A DNA stretch of 64,000 bases from Bifidobacterium scaligerum (GCF_002802865.1 NZ_PGLQ01000008.1:1-64000); one strand, 5' to 3'. Counted from the first letter of the stretch, positions 18,696 through 27,994 are shown. Translations and numbers: made by a program. The notes: generated by a model from the letters alone, not told the origin.

Positions 18696-20120
18696 ATGAA
18701 TACGCTTGTTTTGGCTGAAGCCGCGAACGCAGTCCAGCTCAACAGCACCCAGCTCGGCATCAGTGTGGTGGCCAGCATCGTCGTGCTGATTCTGCTGGTC
18801 ACTGTCGCGAAATTGCACCCGTTCGTCTCCCTGCTGATCTCCTCCCTCGTGGTCGGCATCGGCTCCGGATACGGCCCGGTGGCCACGGTGGAAAGCTTCT
18901 CCACCACCTTCGGCTCCACGATGGCCTCCGTCGGCATCCTCGTCGGTCTCGGTGCCATGCTTGGCCGCGTGCTGATGGACACCGGTGCTGCGGACAGCAT
19001 CGTCGATACGCTGCTCGCCAAGACCTCCACCAAGATGATTCCGTGGACCATGGCCCTGATCGGTGCGCTGATCGGTCTGCCGATGTTCTTCGAAGTCGGC
19101 CTCGTGGTGCTCGTGCCGGTGATCATCCTCATCACCCGCCGCTCCAAGCTGCCGCTGATGCGCGTCGCCATTCCGACTCTCGCCGGCCTTTCGGTTATGC
19201 ATGCCTGCATGCCGCCTCAGCCCGGCCCGCTCGCCGCGCTGAGCTGCTTCCAGAACGGTTCCGTGGGCATCACGATGATGTTCGGCCTGCCGATCGCCGT
19301 GATCACCGCCGCGCTCGTCGGCCCGCTGTTCTCCAAGTTCGCCGCCAAGTGGGTGCCGGTCGGCGCTCCCGAGAACTTTGATGCCGGCAAAGGCCGTGTG
19401 GACGCCGACGGCAACCCCGTGACCGCCAAGCCGCCGTTCGCGCTGTCCGTGCTGTGCATCCTCGTGCCGGCCATCCTGATGCTCGGCAACGCCATCTTCG
19501 AAATCGTGGCCCCCGATCAGGCCGGCTCCAAGGCCATCTACGCACAGGTGCTCGCCTTCTTTGGCAAGCCCGCCATCGCACTGGCCACCGCCGTGCTCTT
19601 CGCCATGATCGTGCTCGGCCGCACCACTCACATGTCGTGGAAAACCGTCAACGATTCCCTGAAGGCCGCACTGCCGCCGATTGCGGGCATCCTGCTTATC
19701 GTCGGCGCCGGCGGTGGTTACAAGGGCGTGTTGGTAGACACCGGCATCGGCGACATTATCGGCAAGTTCGTCGAAAGCTCCGCCATCTCCATCTTCCTGC
19801 TTGCCTGGCTCATCGCCGCCTTCGTACGCGTAGCCACCGGCTCCGCCACCGTGGCCATCATCACCACCGCCGGCATCCTCGGCCCGGTCGTTGACCAGAT
19901 GGGCGTCACCGCACCGGCCATCGCCCTGCTGGTTATCGCCATCGGCGCCGGCTCCGTGTTCCTCTCCCACGTCAACGACGCCGGCTTCTGGCTCATCAAG
20001 GAATACTTCGGCCTGGAGGTCGGCGAAACCTTCAAGACCTGGACCGTGCTCGAATGCCTGCTGTCCGTCGTGGTACTCGCCCTCGTCATGATCTGCAGCA
20101 TCTTCGTACCGCTGGTCTAG
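18696..20120 (+). CDS. gntP: Gluconate permease, GntP family
   Basis: A 474-residue membrane protein with about 12-14 helices and GntP signatures (GLGAMLGRVLMDTGAADSIV, GLPMFFEVGLVVLVPVI, PPQPGPLA, GAGSVFLSHVNDAGFWLIKE). It imports gluconate by proton symport in the family. The ATG at 18696 follows AAGAAGAG; upstream in-frame ATGs lack ribosome sites. It heads a three-gene operon with gluconokinase and 6-phosphogluconate dehydrogenase. Confidence 0.95.
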   Translation: MNTLVLAEAANAVQLNSTQLGISVVASIVVLILLVTVAKLHPFVSLLISSLVVGIGSGYGPVATVESFSTTFGSTMASVGILVGLGAMLGRVLMDTGAADSIVDTLLAKTSTKMIPWTMALIGALIGLPMFFEVGLVVLVPVIILITRRSKLPLMRVAIPTLAGLSVMHACMPPQPGPLAALSCFQNGSVGITMMFGLPIAVITAALVGPLFSKFAAKWVPVGAPENFDAGKGRVDADGNPVTAKPPFALSVLCILVPAILMLGNAIFEIVAPDQAGSKAIYAQVLAFFGKPAIALATAVLFAMIVLGRTTHMSWKTVNDSLKAALPPIAGILLIVGAGGGYKGVLVDTGIGDIIGKFVESSAISIFLLAWLIAAFVRVATGSATVAIITTAGILGPVVDQMGVTAPAIALLVIAIGAGSVFLSHVNDAGFWLIKEYFGLEVGETFKTWTVLECLLSVVVLALVMICSIFVPLV

Positions 20121-20174
20121 CAATCATCAATCATTCGTAATCCCGCTCCCCTACCCAGCTGAAAAGAGACTCTT

Positions 20175-20744
20175 ATGACCATCGCAACTAACGAACACGC
20201 AGACATCATCACCGCCAACACCATTCCCTCCGACTACTTCGCCCACACCAAGCCGATCATCGTACTGATGGGCGTATGCGGCTGTGGCAAAAGCACGGTA
20301 GCCGCTCACCTGACCGAGCGTTACGGCCTGAAGTACGCGGAAGCCGACGACTTCCACCCGCAAGCCAACATCGACAAGATGGCCGCTGGCATCCCGCTCA
20401 CCGACGAGGACCGCTGGCCGTGGCTCGATACCCTGGCCTCCTGGATCGACGAGCGTGTAGCGGCCGGTGAATCCGCTGTAGTGACCTGCTCCGCGCTGAA
20501 GAAGGTCTACCGCGACAAGCTACGCCGCCCGGGTGTGGTGTTCGTCTACATGCAGGGCACCTTCGATGAGGTGATGGAGCGCCTCTCCCACCGCGAGGGC
20601 CACTTCATGAAGCCGAGCATGCTGCAAAGCCAGTTCGACATCCTCGAAGAGCCGGGCGACGACGAAGTGCACGTCAACGTGCATATCGGTCTGGCTGATC
20701 CCGATCAGGAAGCCATGGCCGTGGCTGGAGCTCTGAACCTGTAA
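20175..20744 (+). CDS. gntK: Gluconokinase
   Basis: A 189-residue P-loop kinase phosphorylating gluconate to 6-phosphogluconate. The P-loop is GVCGCGKST (residues 33-41), followed by AEADDFHPQANIDKMAAGIP and TCSALKKVYRD, all characteristic of GntK. It has a slightly longer N-terminus (about 25 residues) than E. coli GntK. The ribosome site is AAAAGAG. Second gene of the gluconate operon, 54 bp after gntP. Confidence 0.96.
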   Translation: MTIATNEHADIITANTIPSDYFAHTKPIIVLMGVCGCGKSTVAAHLTERYGLKYAEADDFHPQANIDKMAAGIPLTDEDRWPWLDTLASWIDERVAAGESAVVTCSALKKVYRDKLRRPGVVFVYMQGTFDEVMERLSHREGHFMKPSMLQSQFDILEEPGDDEVHVNVHIGLADPDQEAMAVAGALNL

Positions 20745-20788
20745 CGACTCGACAACGCTGTACGAAAACTCGAAAGAAGGTAATGGCA

Positions 20789-21682
20789 ATGCAGATGGGA
20801 ATGATCGGCCTCGGCCGTATGGGTGGCAACATGGTCAAGCGACTGCGCGAAGACGGCCATGAGATCGTCGGCTTCGACATGAACCCGGAATCCGGGCGCG
20901 ATGTGGATTCGCTGGAGGCTTTGGTGGCCGCGCTCGACGCCCCGCGCGTGGTGTGGGTGATGGTGCCGGCCGGCAAGCCCACCGATTCCACTGTGGAACA
21001 GTTGGGTGAGCTGCTTGAGCCGGGCGACATCGTGGTTGACGGCGGCAACTCCAAGTACACCGAGGATCGTGAGCATGCGGCCGCTCTGGCGGAAAAGGGC
21101 ATCGGATTCCTGGACTGCGGCGTCTCCGGCGGTGTCTGGGGTGCCGAGCGTGGCTACGCGCTGATGATCGGCGGATCGGATAAGGATTACGAGACCGTGC
21201 TGCCGATTTTCCAGAGCCTCAAGCCGGAAGGCGAGTACGGCTTGGTGCACGCTGGTCCGGTGGGCGGCGGCCACTTCGCCAAGATGGTGCACAACGGCAT
21301 TGAATACGGCATGATGCAGGCGTTCGGCGAGGGATTCGCCACAATGCTGCGCAGTGAATACGTGACCAACCCGGCCGAAACCATGACCTCGTGGCGCACC
21401 GGTTCCGTGGTGGCCAGCTGGCTGCTCGACCTGCTCGACAACGCCACCAAGGACGATCCGGAATTGAAGAGCGTGCCGGCCGTGGCCAACGAGTCCGGCG
21501 AGGCCAAATGGATGGTCGAGGCGGCGCTTGAGCTCGGTGTGCCGGTGCCCACCACTGCCGCGGCCCTGTGGCAGCGCCAGACTTCGCGCGGCGGTGCCGA
21601 TGACATTCTGCGCGTCGTGACTGCCCTGCGTGCCCAGTTCGGCGGCCATGTGACCAAGGTGGATGAGATCGCCACCCACTGA
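20789..21682 (+). CDS. gnd: 6-phosphogluconate dehydrogenase, decarboxylating (short form)
   Basis: A 297-residue enzyme oxidising 6-phosphogluconate to ribulose 5-phosphate. The N-terminal Rossmann fold (MIGLGRMGGNMVKRL) and the catalytic blocks DCGVSGGVWGAERGYALMIG and GGGHFAKMVHNGIEYGMMQA are clear. At about 300 residues it belongs to the short GntZ/YqeC-like class, often NAD-linked, rather than the 470-residue class. The ATG at 20789 has AAGG 8 bases upstream; one at 20783 is too close. In bifidobacteria this step would feed gluconate carbon into the pentose phosphates of the fructose-6-phosphate phosphoketolase pathway. Confidence 0.94.
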   Translation: MQMGMIGLGRMGGNMVKRLREDGHEIVGFDMNPESGRDVDSLEALVAALDAPRVVWVMVPAGKPTDSTVEQLGELLEPGDIVVDGGNSKYTEDREHAAALAEKGIGFLDCGVSGGVWGAERGYALMIGGSDKDYETVLPIFQSLKPEGEYGLVHAGPVGGGHFAKMVHNGIEYGMMQAFGEGFATMLRSEYVTNPAETMTSWRTGSVVASWLLDLLDNATKDDPELKSVPAVANESGEAKWMVEAALELGVPVPTTAAALWQRQTSRGGADDILRVVTALRAQFGGHVTKVDEIATH

Positions 21683-21710
21683 TTGTGTGTTTGCGCGGTG
21701 TGGATACATA

Positions 21711-21750
21711 AGTTGTGGCTCCCCTCTTCGGAAGGGAGCCACAACTGTTT
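21711..21750 (+). terminator. Terminator of the gluconate operon
   Basis: AGTTGTGGCTCCC and GGGAGCCACAACT close over a short loop and are followed by GTTTTTG. Strong intrinsic terminator. Confidence 0.9.
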
Positions 21751-22172
21751 TTGCCCGCTTCTGTCCCAATAGATGTGTCAATCGATTGATATGCCAGTTG
21801 TGGCAATATTGTGGTACGGGCACGAACCGAATTATGCGGAAAACCCTGCCACGATATGTGAAAAACAGGCGAAATGCACTGTTGTGGCAAACACCGTTGG
21901 CCACAACGCTCTCATAAAACGTTTGACGGGCGCATTGTGGCACCCATTGTGGCACTCATTGTGCCTCCAATGCCCTGCGCGATGAATCCCATCGTCGTGT
22001 TTGGCCCGCGACAAGTACTTATGTACTTATCGCGGGCCAAATCGTGCAGGAAACGCCCACCATTCAATTCGTCGTCGATTGTAAGCAAAGAAAAAAGCGG
22101 CCCTATTCGAAAATAGAGCCGCTTCATAGAGCCGCTACTGCAAACCGGCCGCGGCTACGTAAGCTTGGAACC
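21751..22172. other. Gene-free region with TTGTGGC motifs and hairpins
   Basis: No credible gene. TTGTGGCA-type words recur several times (around 21790, 21881, 21934-21955), one as an inverted pair at 21881-21888/21900-21907. A 19-bp palindrome follows at 22000-22041 (TTTGGCCCGCGACAAGTAC, one mismatch, 4-base loop), then the dps terminator. Confidence 0.5.
22090..22123 (-). terminator. Terminator of dps
   Basis: Read leftward, AGCGGCTCTATT and its complement close over TTCG and run into TTTTTTC. Located just past the dps stop. Confidence 0.85.
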
Positions 22173-22652
22173 TCACGCCAGGTGAGAGCGCATGAACCAC
22201 TGGAACTTTTCGAGCTGCTGCACGTGATCCTGAATGATGTTGGAGCTGACGAAGTCCAGCTCATCCAATTCGGCCACGGCCTTGCGATCTTCGGCGATGA
22301 AGGCGTCGTAGTACTCGATCAGAGCCTTGAGATACTCCTCGGTGCCGGCACGGCCTTCCACGTCGAACGGCTTCCACGTGCGACCCCGCACAATCGCATC
22401 CGCGCGACCGTCCGGAGTGCCGCCTAGCGTGGCAATGCGCTCGGCGGTCTCGTCGGCCTGAGCCAGCACGGATTCGACCTCGGGATCGAGCATTTCGTGC
22501 ACGGCGATGAAGTTCGGGCCGGTCACATTCCAATGCGCGTGCTTCAAGACCAGAGCAGCCTCCTGCTCCTGGCTCAGTCGGTTCTGCAAAATGGCGATCG
22601 CCTTCTCCGAGGTGGCTTCGTCGAGACCTGGAACCACAAATGCGAGTGTCAT
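22173..22652 (-). CDS. dps: Dps/ferritin-like DNA-protection protein
   Basis: A 159-residue four-helix-bundle protein. The ferroxidase and iron-binding residues of the Dps family are in LKHAHWNVTGPNFIAVHEML and the following ADETAERIATLGG. Dodecameric Dps oxidises and stores iron using peroxide, protecting DNA. The start at 22652 follows AAAGGAAGGAAC with good spacing. It is monocistronic and leftward, with its own terminator. A role in oxygen tolerance fits an anaerobe that also carries ahpC nearby. Confidence 0.93.
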   Translation of the reverse strand: MTLAFVVPGLDEATSEKAIAILQNRLSQEQEAALVLKHAHWNVTGPNFIAVHEMLDPEVESVLAQADETAERIATLGGTPDGRADAIVRGRTWKPFDVEGRAGTEEYLKALIEYYDAFIAEDRKAVAELDELDFVSSNIIQDHVQQLEKFQWFMRSHLA

Positions 22653-22757
22653 GATGTTCCTTCCTTTCATGTTTGGGAACAGTCATTCCAGTCTAGGCTG
22701 TTTGCCTCCGTCACAGGCCCGGAACAGGTGTGGGAATAATCACTGTGCTCACTGTGC

Positions 22758-24059
22758 TCACTGTGCTTCAGACGACTTGCGCACTTCGATGGTTTCGATG
22801 CGACGGCCGTCGACCTTGGTGATCACCATGTCGTAACCGTCGTCCGAATGCAGGACGTCGCCCACGGCACCCATCTTGCCGGTGTGGGCCAGGAAATAGC
22901 CGGCCACCGTCTCGTACGGGCCGTCTTCCAGCTCGATGCCGGTCAGGTCGGCGAAATCCTCGATGGTCATGCTGGCTTCGATGGTGGCCACGCCGTTTAC
23001 GAACGCGGTGCGGGCTCGCCGTTCGCCGCCTTTTTCGGTAGGTAGATCGTATTCGTCGCGGATATCGCCCACCAGCTCCTCGGTCATGTCCTCCAGCGTT
23101 ACGATGCCGTCCGTGCCGCCGTATTCGTCGATGACCACGGCCAGATGGATGCCGCGTTTACGCAGTAACTCCAGTGACGGCAGCAGTTTAGAAGTGCCGG
23201 GCAGGGAGATGCCTTCACGCACCACATCGCGTACCACTTTGGCGTTCGGGTCGCGCACGTCCAGCAGGTCGCGCACATGTACGAAGCCGATCACATCATC
23301 GAAATCACGGCCGGTTACCGGGTAACGCGAATATGGCTGGTCACGTACGAACGCGGCAGCTTCGTCGATCGGCTGATCGGCCTCGATAAACACCACGTCG
23401 GCGCGTGGGCGCATCACCTCGGCGACGATGGTTTCGGATGCGTCGAACACGTCGTCCAGAATCGTGCGTTCGTCCTTGGACAGGTTCGTGTTGGAGCTGA
23501 CGAGCACGCGCAGCTCATCATCGGAGACTTCGGATTCGGTCTGCTGCGGGTCGAATCCCAGCAGACGCACGATGCCGTTCGTGTTCTTGCCGATCAACCA
23601 GATGATCGGGCGGCAGATCGTGGCGAACACATCGATGGCGGGCACTACCGCGCGTGCGATCTGCTCGGTGCGCTGCATGGCGATGCGCTTGGGCACCATT
23701 TCCGAAATCACGATGGAGCAGTAGGAAATAATCAAGGTGAGCACAATGTTCACCAAGCCGCCGGCGATGCCAACCGGCACGCCCCAGCTTTCCATCAGCG
23801 GAATCAAGTACGGGGCGATCGAGGAGGCGCCGAACGAGGCGGACAGGAAGCCGGAGAGCGTCACCCCGATCTGCACGGTGGACAGGAAAGTGTTCGGATC
23901 GCGTGCGATTTTGGCCACCTTCGCACCACGGGCGTCCTCCTGCTCCATCTGCTCGATCTGCGAACCACGCAGGGAGACGAGTGCCAGCTCGGTGCCGGAG
24001 AACACGGAACCGATGACGAGGAACACAAAGATCAGGAGGATGTTCAAACCAAGTGACAT
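22758..24059 (-). CDS. CNNM/CBS-domain membrane protein (HlyC/CorC family)
   Basis: 433 residues: an N-terminal DUF21/CNNM membrane domain with about four helices (LNILLIFVFLVIGSVFSGTE, SYCSIVISEMVPKRIAMQ), a pair of CBS domains (about 205-330; VMRPRADVVFIEADQPIDE, LAVVIDEYGGTDGIVTLEDM) and a C-terminal CorC/HlyC transporter-associated domain. Homologues are linked to magnesium/cobalt efflux or tolerance. The old name hemolysin does not imply toxicity. The chosen ATG at 24059 has GGAGG only one base away, so initiation there is unusual. The frame is open further upstream but has no family similarity. Confidence 0.9.
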   Translation of the reverse strand: MSLGLNILLIFVFLVIGSVFSGTELALVSLRGSQIEQMEQEDARGAKVAKIARDPNTFLSTVQIGVTLSGFLSASFGASSIAPYLIPLMESWGVPVGIAGGLVNIVLTLIISYCSIVISEMVPKRIAMQRTEQIARAVVPAIDVFATICRPIIWLIGKNTNGIVRLLGFDPQQTESEVSDDELRVLVSSNTNLSKDERTILDDVFDASETIVAEVMRPRADVVFIEADQPIDEAAAFVRDQPYSRYPVTGRDFDDVIGFVHVRDLLDVRDPNAKVVRDVVREGISLPGTSKLLPSLELLRKRGIHLAVVIDEYGGTDGIVTLEDMTEELVGDIRDEYDLPTEKGGERRARTAFVNGVATIEASMTIEDFADLTGIELEDGPYETVAGYFLAHTGKMGAVGDVLHSDDGYDMVITKVDGRRIETIEVRKSSEAQ

Positions 24060-24128
24060 GCCTCCAACTCTAGGAGAGCGGCACGTCAATTGGGGTACGG
24101 CAATCATGCGAACGTGATGATGCAGAGA

Positions 24129-24210
24129 CGTGTGCGAGTACGTGTATGCGTGCGCACGTGCGTGAGTACACGTACAGGTACGCAATGGTACGCAATGGTA
24201 CGCATTCGTG
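24129..24210. repeat. GTRCGY-rich simple sequence and CGCAATGGTA repeats
   Basis: A low-complexity stretch of alternating purine-pyrimidine words (GTACGTGTATGCGTGCGCAC) followed by two exact 10-bp copies of CGCAATGGTA (24181-24200) and a partial third. Upstream of the CNNM gene. Confidence 0.7.
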
Positions 24211-24266
24211 TAACATGGTGTGCGTTGAGGCAGAGCGCACGCCTCCCAATGCCTCATGCGCATACA

Positions 24267-24300
24267 GTGGGAGCCCCTAGGCCTTCCTAGGGGCTCCCAC
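24267..24300. terminator. 15-bp perfect hairpin
   Basis: GTGGGAGCCCCTAGG and its complement around a 4-base loop, between the leftward FHA-ABC gene and the CNNM gene. There is no T-run on either side, so termination strength is uncertain. Confidence 0.55.
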
Positions 24301-24350
24301 ACGATTTTCCGCGATCTTCTGCTCGTCGATCGCAAGCGATTGCCGAACGA

Positions 24351-27167
24351 CTACGAGCGGCGGCGCAGCTTGGCCACGGCGTTGCTCACGCAGATGCGCA
24401 GCACGATGGTGAAGATGACCACCATAATCGCCAGAATGCCGATATCGAGCCAGAACTGGTCGCTCGTGTGCTCCCACAGGTCGTCCTTCTTGAAGGTCGG
24501 CACCTTGGTGGGGCCGTACAACAGGCCGTTCAGATCGATGTCGGAGGCCGCGGCCGAGAAGCCCCAACGGCCGGGGAAGATCATGCTGACCTGTTCCAGA
24601 CCGTCGCGGTCGGTGACCGGAATCATGCCGCCGGAGAACACCAGCTGCGCCATCACCAGAATCACCAACAGCGGCATGGTCTGCTCGCCGGACTTGACCA
24701 GTGCGGAACCCACTTCGCCGAGCATGGCGGAAGCCCAAGCGGTCAACCAGACTACGAGCACCAGTTCGGCCACGCCGGCGTCGGTGATCACGCCGTGATC
24801 GGGCCGTGGCTTGCCGATGCTGACGGCTGTGGTGAGAATCGCCGCCTGCAGCAGCGTCTGCAATCCCATCACGATCAGTTTCGAGAACGTGTATGACGTG
24901 GGGGAGAGGCCCACCGCGCGCTCGCGATCGTAAATGGCTCTCTCGGAGACGATGTCTCGCACCGACAACGCCGAACCCATGAAGCATGCACCGAGGATCA
25001 CCAGCGACAGCAGCTGGCTCGGCTCGGTGGCCGCATCCTTGAAATCAGGTTCGCCCAAGCCGTGCGAGCCGGGCACCACAAGAGACAGCAAGCCCAGGAA
25101 CAGCGGCAGCAACAGCAGGAAGATCAGCAGACCCGGGTCCGCGACGATCAGATGCAGCTGTCTGGTGACCAAGGTGAGCGTCTGTTTGATGCGGAACGGC
25201 TTTGCCGGTTTCTCATGGTCGGCATGCTGGCGGACCGTGGCTTTGGCCTCCAACGTGCGCTGTCGTGAATCGGTGAGCGAGTACACCTGCTCCGGGCGCT
25301 CGGTGACATCGTTGAAGATATCCGCCCACTCCTTGCCGTGGAACGCCTGTTCCATTTCGGCCACCGTGCCGAAGAACGCCGGATGGCCGCCGGGGGAGAG
25401 CATGAGCACGTTGTCGCACAGCTTGTTGATGTAGGAGAGCGAATGGGTCACGACGAGCACCACGCGGCCGGCGTCGGCCAGCTTGCGCAGCATCTTCATG
25501 ACGGTGAGATCCAGTGCCGGGTCCAGTCCGGAGGTCGGCTCGTCGAGAATCAACAGTTCCGGGCCGGTGAGCAGCTCGATGGCGGTGGAGACGCGCTTGC
25601 GCTGGCCTCCGGAAAGCCGGTCGATGCGATTCTGGCGTCGTGAGGTGAGCTCCAGCTCCTCCAGCACATTGTCGATGATTTCGGCGCGTTCGGCTTTCGT
25701 GGAGCCGGGAAGGCGCAGCTTGGCGGCGTATTCGAGTGCGGCGTCCACCGTGAGCTTGCGGTGCACCACATCGTCTTGCGGCACGAAACCGATACGGCTG
25801 CGCAACAGTTCGATGTTCTGGTGTACGTCGTACCCGTCGAACAGCACGTGGCCTTCCGTGGGGGAGTTGAGGCCCGCCACAATCGACGTGAAGGTTGATT
25901 TGCCGGCACCGGACGGGCCGATCACCGCGGTTAGCGTACCCTTGGCGAACACGGCGTTGATACCGTCGAGCAGCCGGGTGCCTTTGCCGACCGTCAAGCC
26001 GATGTTTTCGGCGATCACCGCGTCGGCGCTGGCGAAGGGAGCGCGGTCGGTGAGCACGCCCTCGTGCACGGTCAGGTCGGTGTTGCCGACCGTGACCACG
26101 TCGCCTTCCTCAAGCCAGATCTTGGCCACGCGACGACCGTTGACGTACGTGCCGTTGGCCGAATTCAGATCGGTGAGCAGAATGCCGTTGCCGGTGGTTT
26201 CCAGCGAGCAGTGCCGCCGGGAGACCAGTACGTCGTTGATCTGGATCAGGCACGCTGGGTCGCGGCCGATCAGTCCCGTGGCGTCGGTTTCCGGATTGAA
26301 CGAGCCGCGTACGCGATTGATGGTCGGTTGCGATTCGAGATGCATGGCTTGCGTGCTGCCGGCCAGCACCGTGCTGTTGGCCAGGATCGTGCCGCCGAGA
26401 TTCTGGTTCGGCTGTGCGGCCGGGCTGGGCTGTGTTGGCTGCGCTGCCGGGCCGGGCTGCGCCGGAATCGCACGTTGCGCTGGGACAGCCGGTTGCCGGG
26501 GCGGTTGGTTGCCGGGTTGGCCGGTTGCTGGGGCGGCCGGTGCTGCTGCTGATACGGGGGATGCCGGTGCCGCAGGCTGTGCCGGCGTGGCTGGCGGCAT
26601 CGCCGGTGTGACTGAAACCGGTTGCTGCGGCGGCCGTGCCGGAACCGGGGTGGGGGAGGCTGTAGCAGGCGCTGGCGCTGCAGGACGTGCGGGCATGGCT
26701 GCGGCGGCCGGTGCCGGCGTTGCGGCGGCACGTGGCATGGCCGGTGCGGCCATGGGCTGTGCCGGGACAGCAGGGGTGGCTGTGGGTTGCGCTGGAACGG
26801 ACGGGGCAACAGGAGCCGCTGGCATCGCCGGAACGCCCGCTGGAGCCACAGTGCCCGCTGGAGTCACAGCGCCGACTACGCACCGAATGGCGGCCCCGCG
26901 CGCCAACGTCACCGTGGTGGTGCCGGTCAGCAGCACCGAAGTGGTGTGCATGCCGTTGATGGACAGTCCGTTCGCGCTGCCCAGATCTTCCATCAGCCAA
27001 CCGTCGTTGGTCAGCCTGATGCGTGCGTGATGGTGCGATACGTACGGATTATGAATCACCAGATTGCAGTCGGAGGCGCGGCCGATCACCAATGGATGTG
27101 CCGGATCGACGGGAACCTGAGTGGAGCCGTAACAAACGGTAAGGGTGGGAGGCAATGTAGATGGCAT
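24351..27167 (-). CDS. FHA-FHA-ABC transporter fusion (Rv1747-like)
   Basis: A 938-residue fusion. Residues about 20-80 are an FHA domain (VIGRASDCNLVIHNPYVSHH). Next is about 190 residues of Pro/Ala/Gln-rich linker, then a second FHA domain (LIGRDPACLIQINDVLVSRR; LNSANGTYVNGRRV). An ABCG-type ATPase follows with Walker A GPSGAGKSTF near 413-420, signature LSGGQRKRVSTA and Walker B LLILDEPTSGLD. The last third is an ABC-2-type membrane domain with about six helices. FHA domains bind phosphothreonine, so activity is probably tuned by Ser/Thr kinases, as described for M. tuberculosis Rv1747. Export substrate unknown. The start has no strong ribosome site. Confidence 0.93.
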   Translation of the reverse strand: MPSTLPPTLTVCYGSTQVPVDPAHPLVIGRASDCNLVIHNPYVSHHHARIRLTNDGWLMEDLGSANGLSINGMHTTSVLLTGTTTVTLARGAAIRCVVGAVTPAGTVAPAGVPAMPAAPVAPSVPAQPTATPAVPAQPMAAPAMPRAAATPAPAAAAMPARPAAPAPATASPTPVPARPPQQPVSVTPAMPPATPAQPAAPASPVSAAAPAAPATGQPGNQPPRQPAVPAQRAIPAQPGPAAQPTQPSPAAQPNQNLGGTILANSTVLAGSTQAMHLESQPTINRVRGSFNPETDATGLIGRDPACLIQINDVLVSRRHCSLETTGNGILLTDLNSANGTYVNGRRVAKIWLEEGDVVTVGNTDLTVHEGVLTDRAPFASADAVIAENIGLTVGKGTRLLDGINAVFAKGTLTAVIGPSGAGKSTFTSIVAGLNSPTEGHVLFDGYDVHQNIELLRSRIGFVPQDDVVHRKLTVDAALEYAAKLRLPGSTKAERAEIIDNVLEELELTSRRQNRIDRLSGGQRKRVSTAIELLTGPELLILDEPTSGLDPALDLTVMKMLRKLADAGRVVLVVTHSLSYINKLCDNVLMLSPGGHPAFFGTVAEMEQAFHGKEWADIFNDVTERPEQVYSLTDSRQRTLEAKATVRQHADHEKPAKPFRIKQTLTLVTRQLHLIVADPGLLIFLLLLPLFLGLLSLVVPGSHGLGEPDFKDAATEPSQLLSLVILGACFMGSALSVRDIVSERAIYDRERAVGLSPTSYTFSKLIVMGLQTLLQAAILTTAVSIGKPRPDHGVITDAGVAELVLVVWLTAWASAMLGEVGSALVKSGEQTMPLLVILVMAQLVFSGGMIPVTDRDGLEQVSMIFPGRWGFSAAASDIDLNGLLYGPTKVPTFKKDDLWEHTSDQFWLDIGILAIMVVIFTIVLRICVSNAVAKLRRRS

Positions 27168-27213
27168 GGGTCCAGACTTCTTCGTGTTTCTTCATTCTCT
27201 GCCATCAGAAATA

Positions 27214-27276
27214 CCACACCCGCATTACTGTTGCCCATCGAGGCTCAGCGGCTGGGCAACGGTAATGCGGGTGTGG
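27214..27276. terminator. 24-bp inverted repeat after carbonic anhydrase
   Basis: 24-base arms with one mismatch (CCACACCCGCATTACTGTTG...) around a 15-base loop. It lies between the leftward carbonic anhydrase and FHA-ABC genes and has no clean T-run. Confidence 0.6.
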
Positions 27277-27310
27277 GCGTGTGTAAAGAAAAACGCGCCG
27301 GCCTGATCTG

Positions 27311-27994
27311 TCAGAAGCTCAGGACTTCAACGCGGCCGGATTCCAGTTCGTAACGTGCGCCTACCATCATGAGCCGTTCGTCGGCCAGCGCCTGCTGGAT
27401 CACTTCGGAACGTTCCACCAGCGTTTCGATGGTGCGGGCCACGTGCACGCGCTCGAAATCCTCCGCGCATTCCAGCTCGGCTTCACGTGCCTGCCATACG
27501 GACATGCCGGCCTGACGCATCACAATCGAATCCGAGGCGGCGATCTGCTCATCCAAGTCTTCGATGGCGTCGGCGGCGGCCAAGGAATCGTCCGCATCGT
27601 TCGTAATCGCACGCATCATCTCATCCAACTGACGGTCCGCGGTCTCCAGCGCGCCGCAACGGGCGTGACCAAGCACGCACAGCAGACTGACATGCAGTTT
27701 GGTTATCGCATACTCCAGTGAGGCGATGACGGCGTCGTCAATCGTCTGCCCTGCCGTACGTACGGTGAACAGGTCACCCAATCCCTGATCGAAGATGATT
27801 TCCGGAGGAACGCGGGAATCCGAACAGGACAGTACTGCGGCGTCCGGCTTCTGACCGTCCACCAGCATGTGACGGGTTTCCTTGTCCTGCCAAGGATGCT
27901 CCGCCTTGCCTTCGGCAAAACGACTGTTGCCCTGCAACATACGGCTCCACGTGGCATTCGCAGTGGTTTCCGCCAGAGAATCCGTTAAGGCCAT
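27311..27994 (-). CDS. Beta-class carbonic anhydrase
   Basis: A 227-residue zinc enzyme interconverting CO2 and bicarbonate. Zinc ligands and catalytic residues are visible: Cys57, Asp59 and Arg61 in LSCSDSRVPPEI, and His110 with Cys113 in LGHARCGA. The ribosome site GGAGG precedes the ATG. It is monocistronic. Supply of bicarbonate is relevant because PEP carboxylase, also encoded here, consumes it. Confidence 0.95.
   Translation of the reverse strand: MALTDSLAETTANATWSRMLQGNSRFAEGKAEHPWQDKETRHMLVDGQKPDAAVLSCSDSRVPPEIIFDQGLGDLFTVRTAGQTIDDAVIASLEYAITKLHVSLLCVLGHARCGALETADRQLDEMMRAITNDADDSLAAADAIEDLDEQIAASDSIVMRQAGMSVWQAREAELECAEDFERVHVARTIETLVERSEVIQQALADERLMMVGARYELESGRVEVLSF

Noticed and set aside
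21750-22170. Several 60-80 codon frames after gnd
   Set aside because: No ribosome sites, mutually overlapping on both strands, and interrupted by palindromes; no protein-like features.
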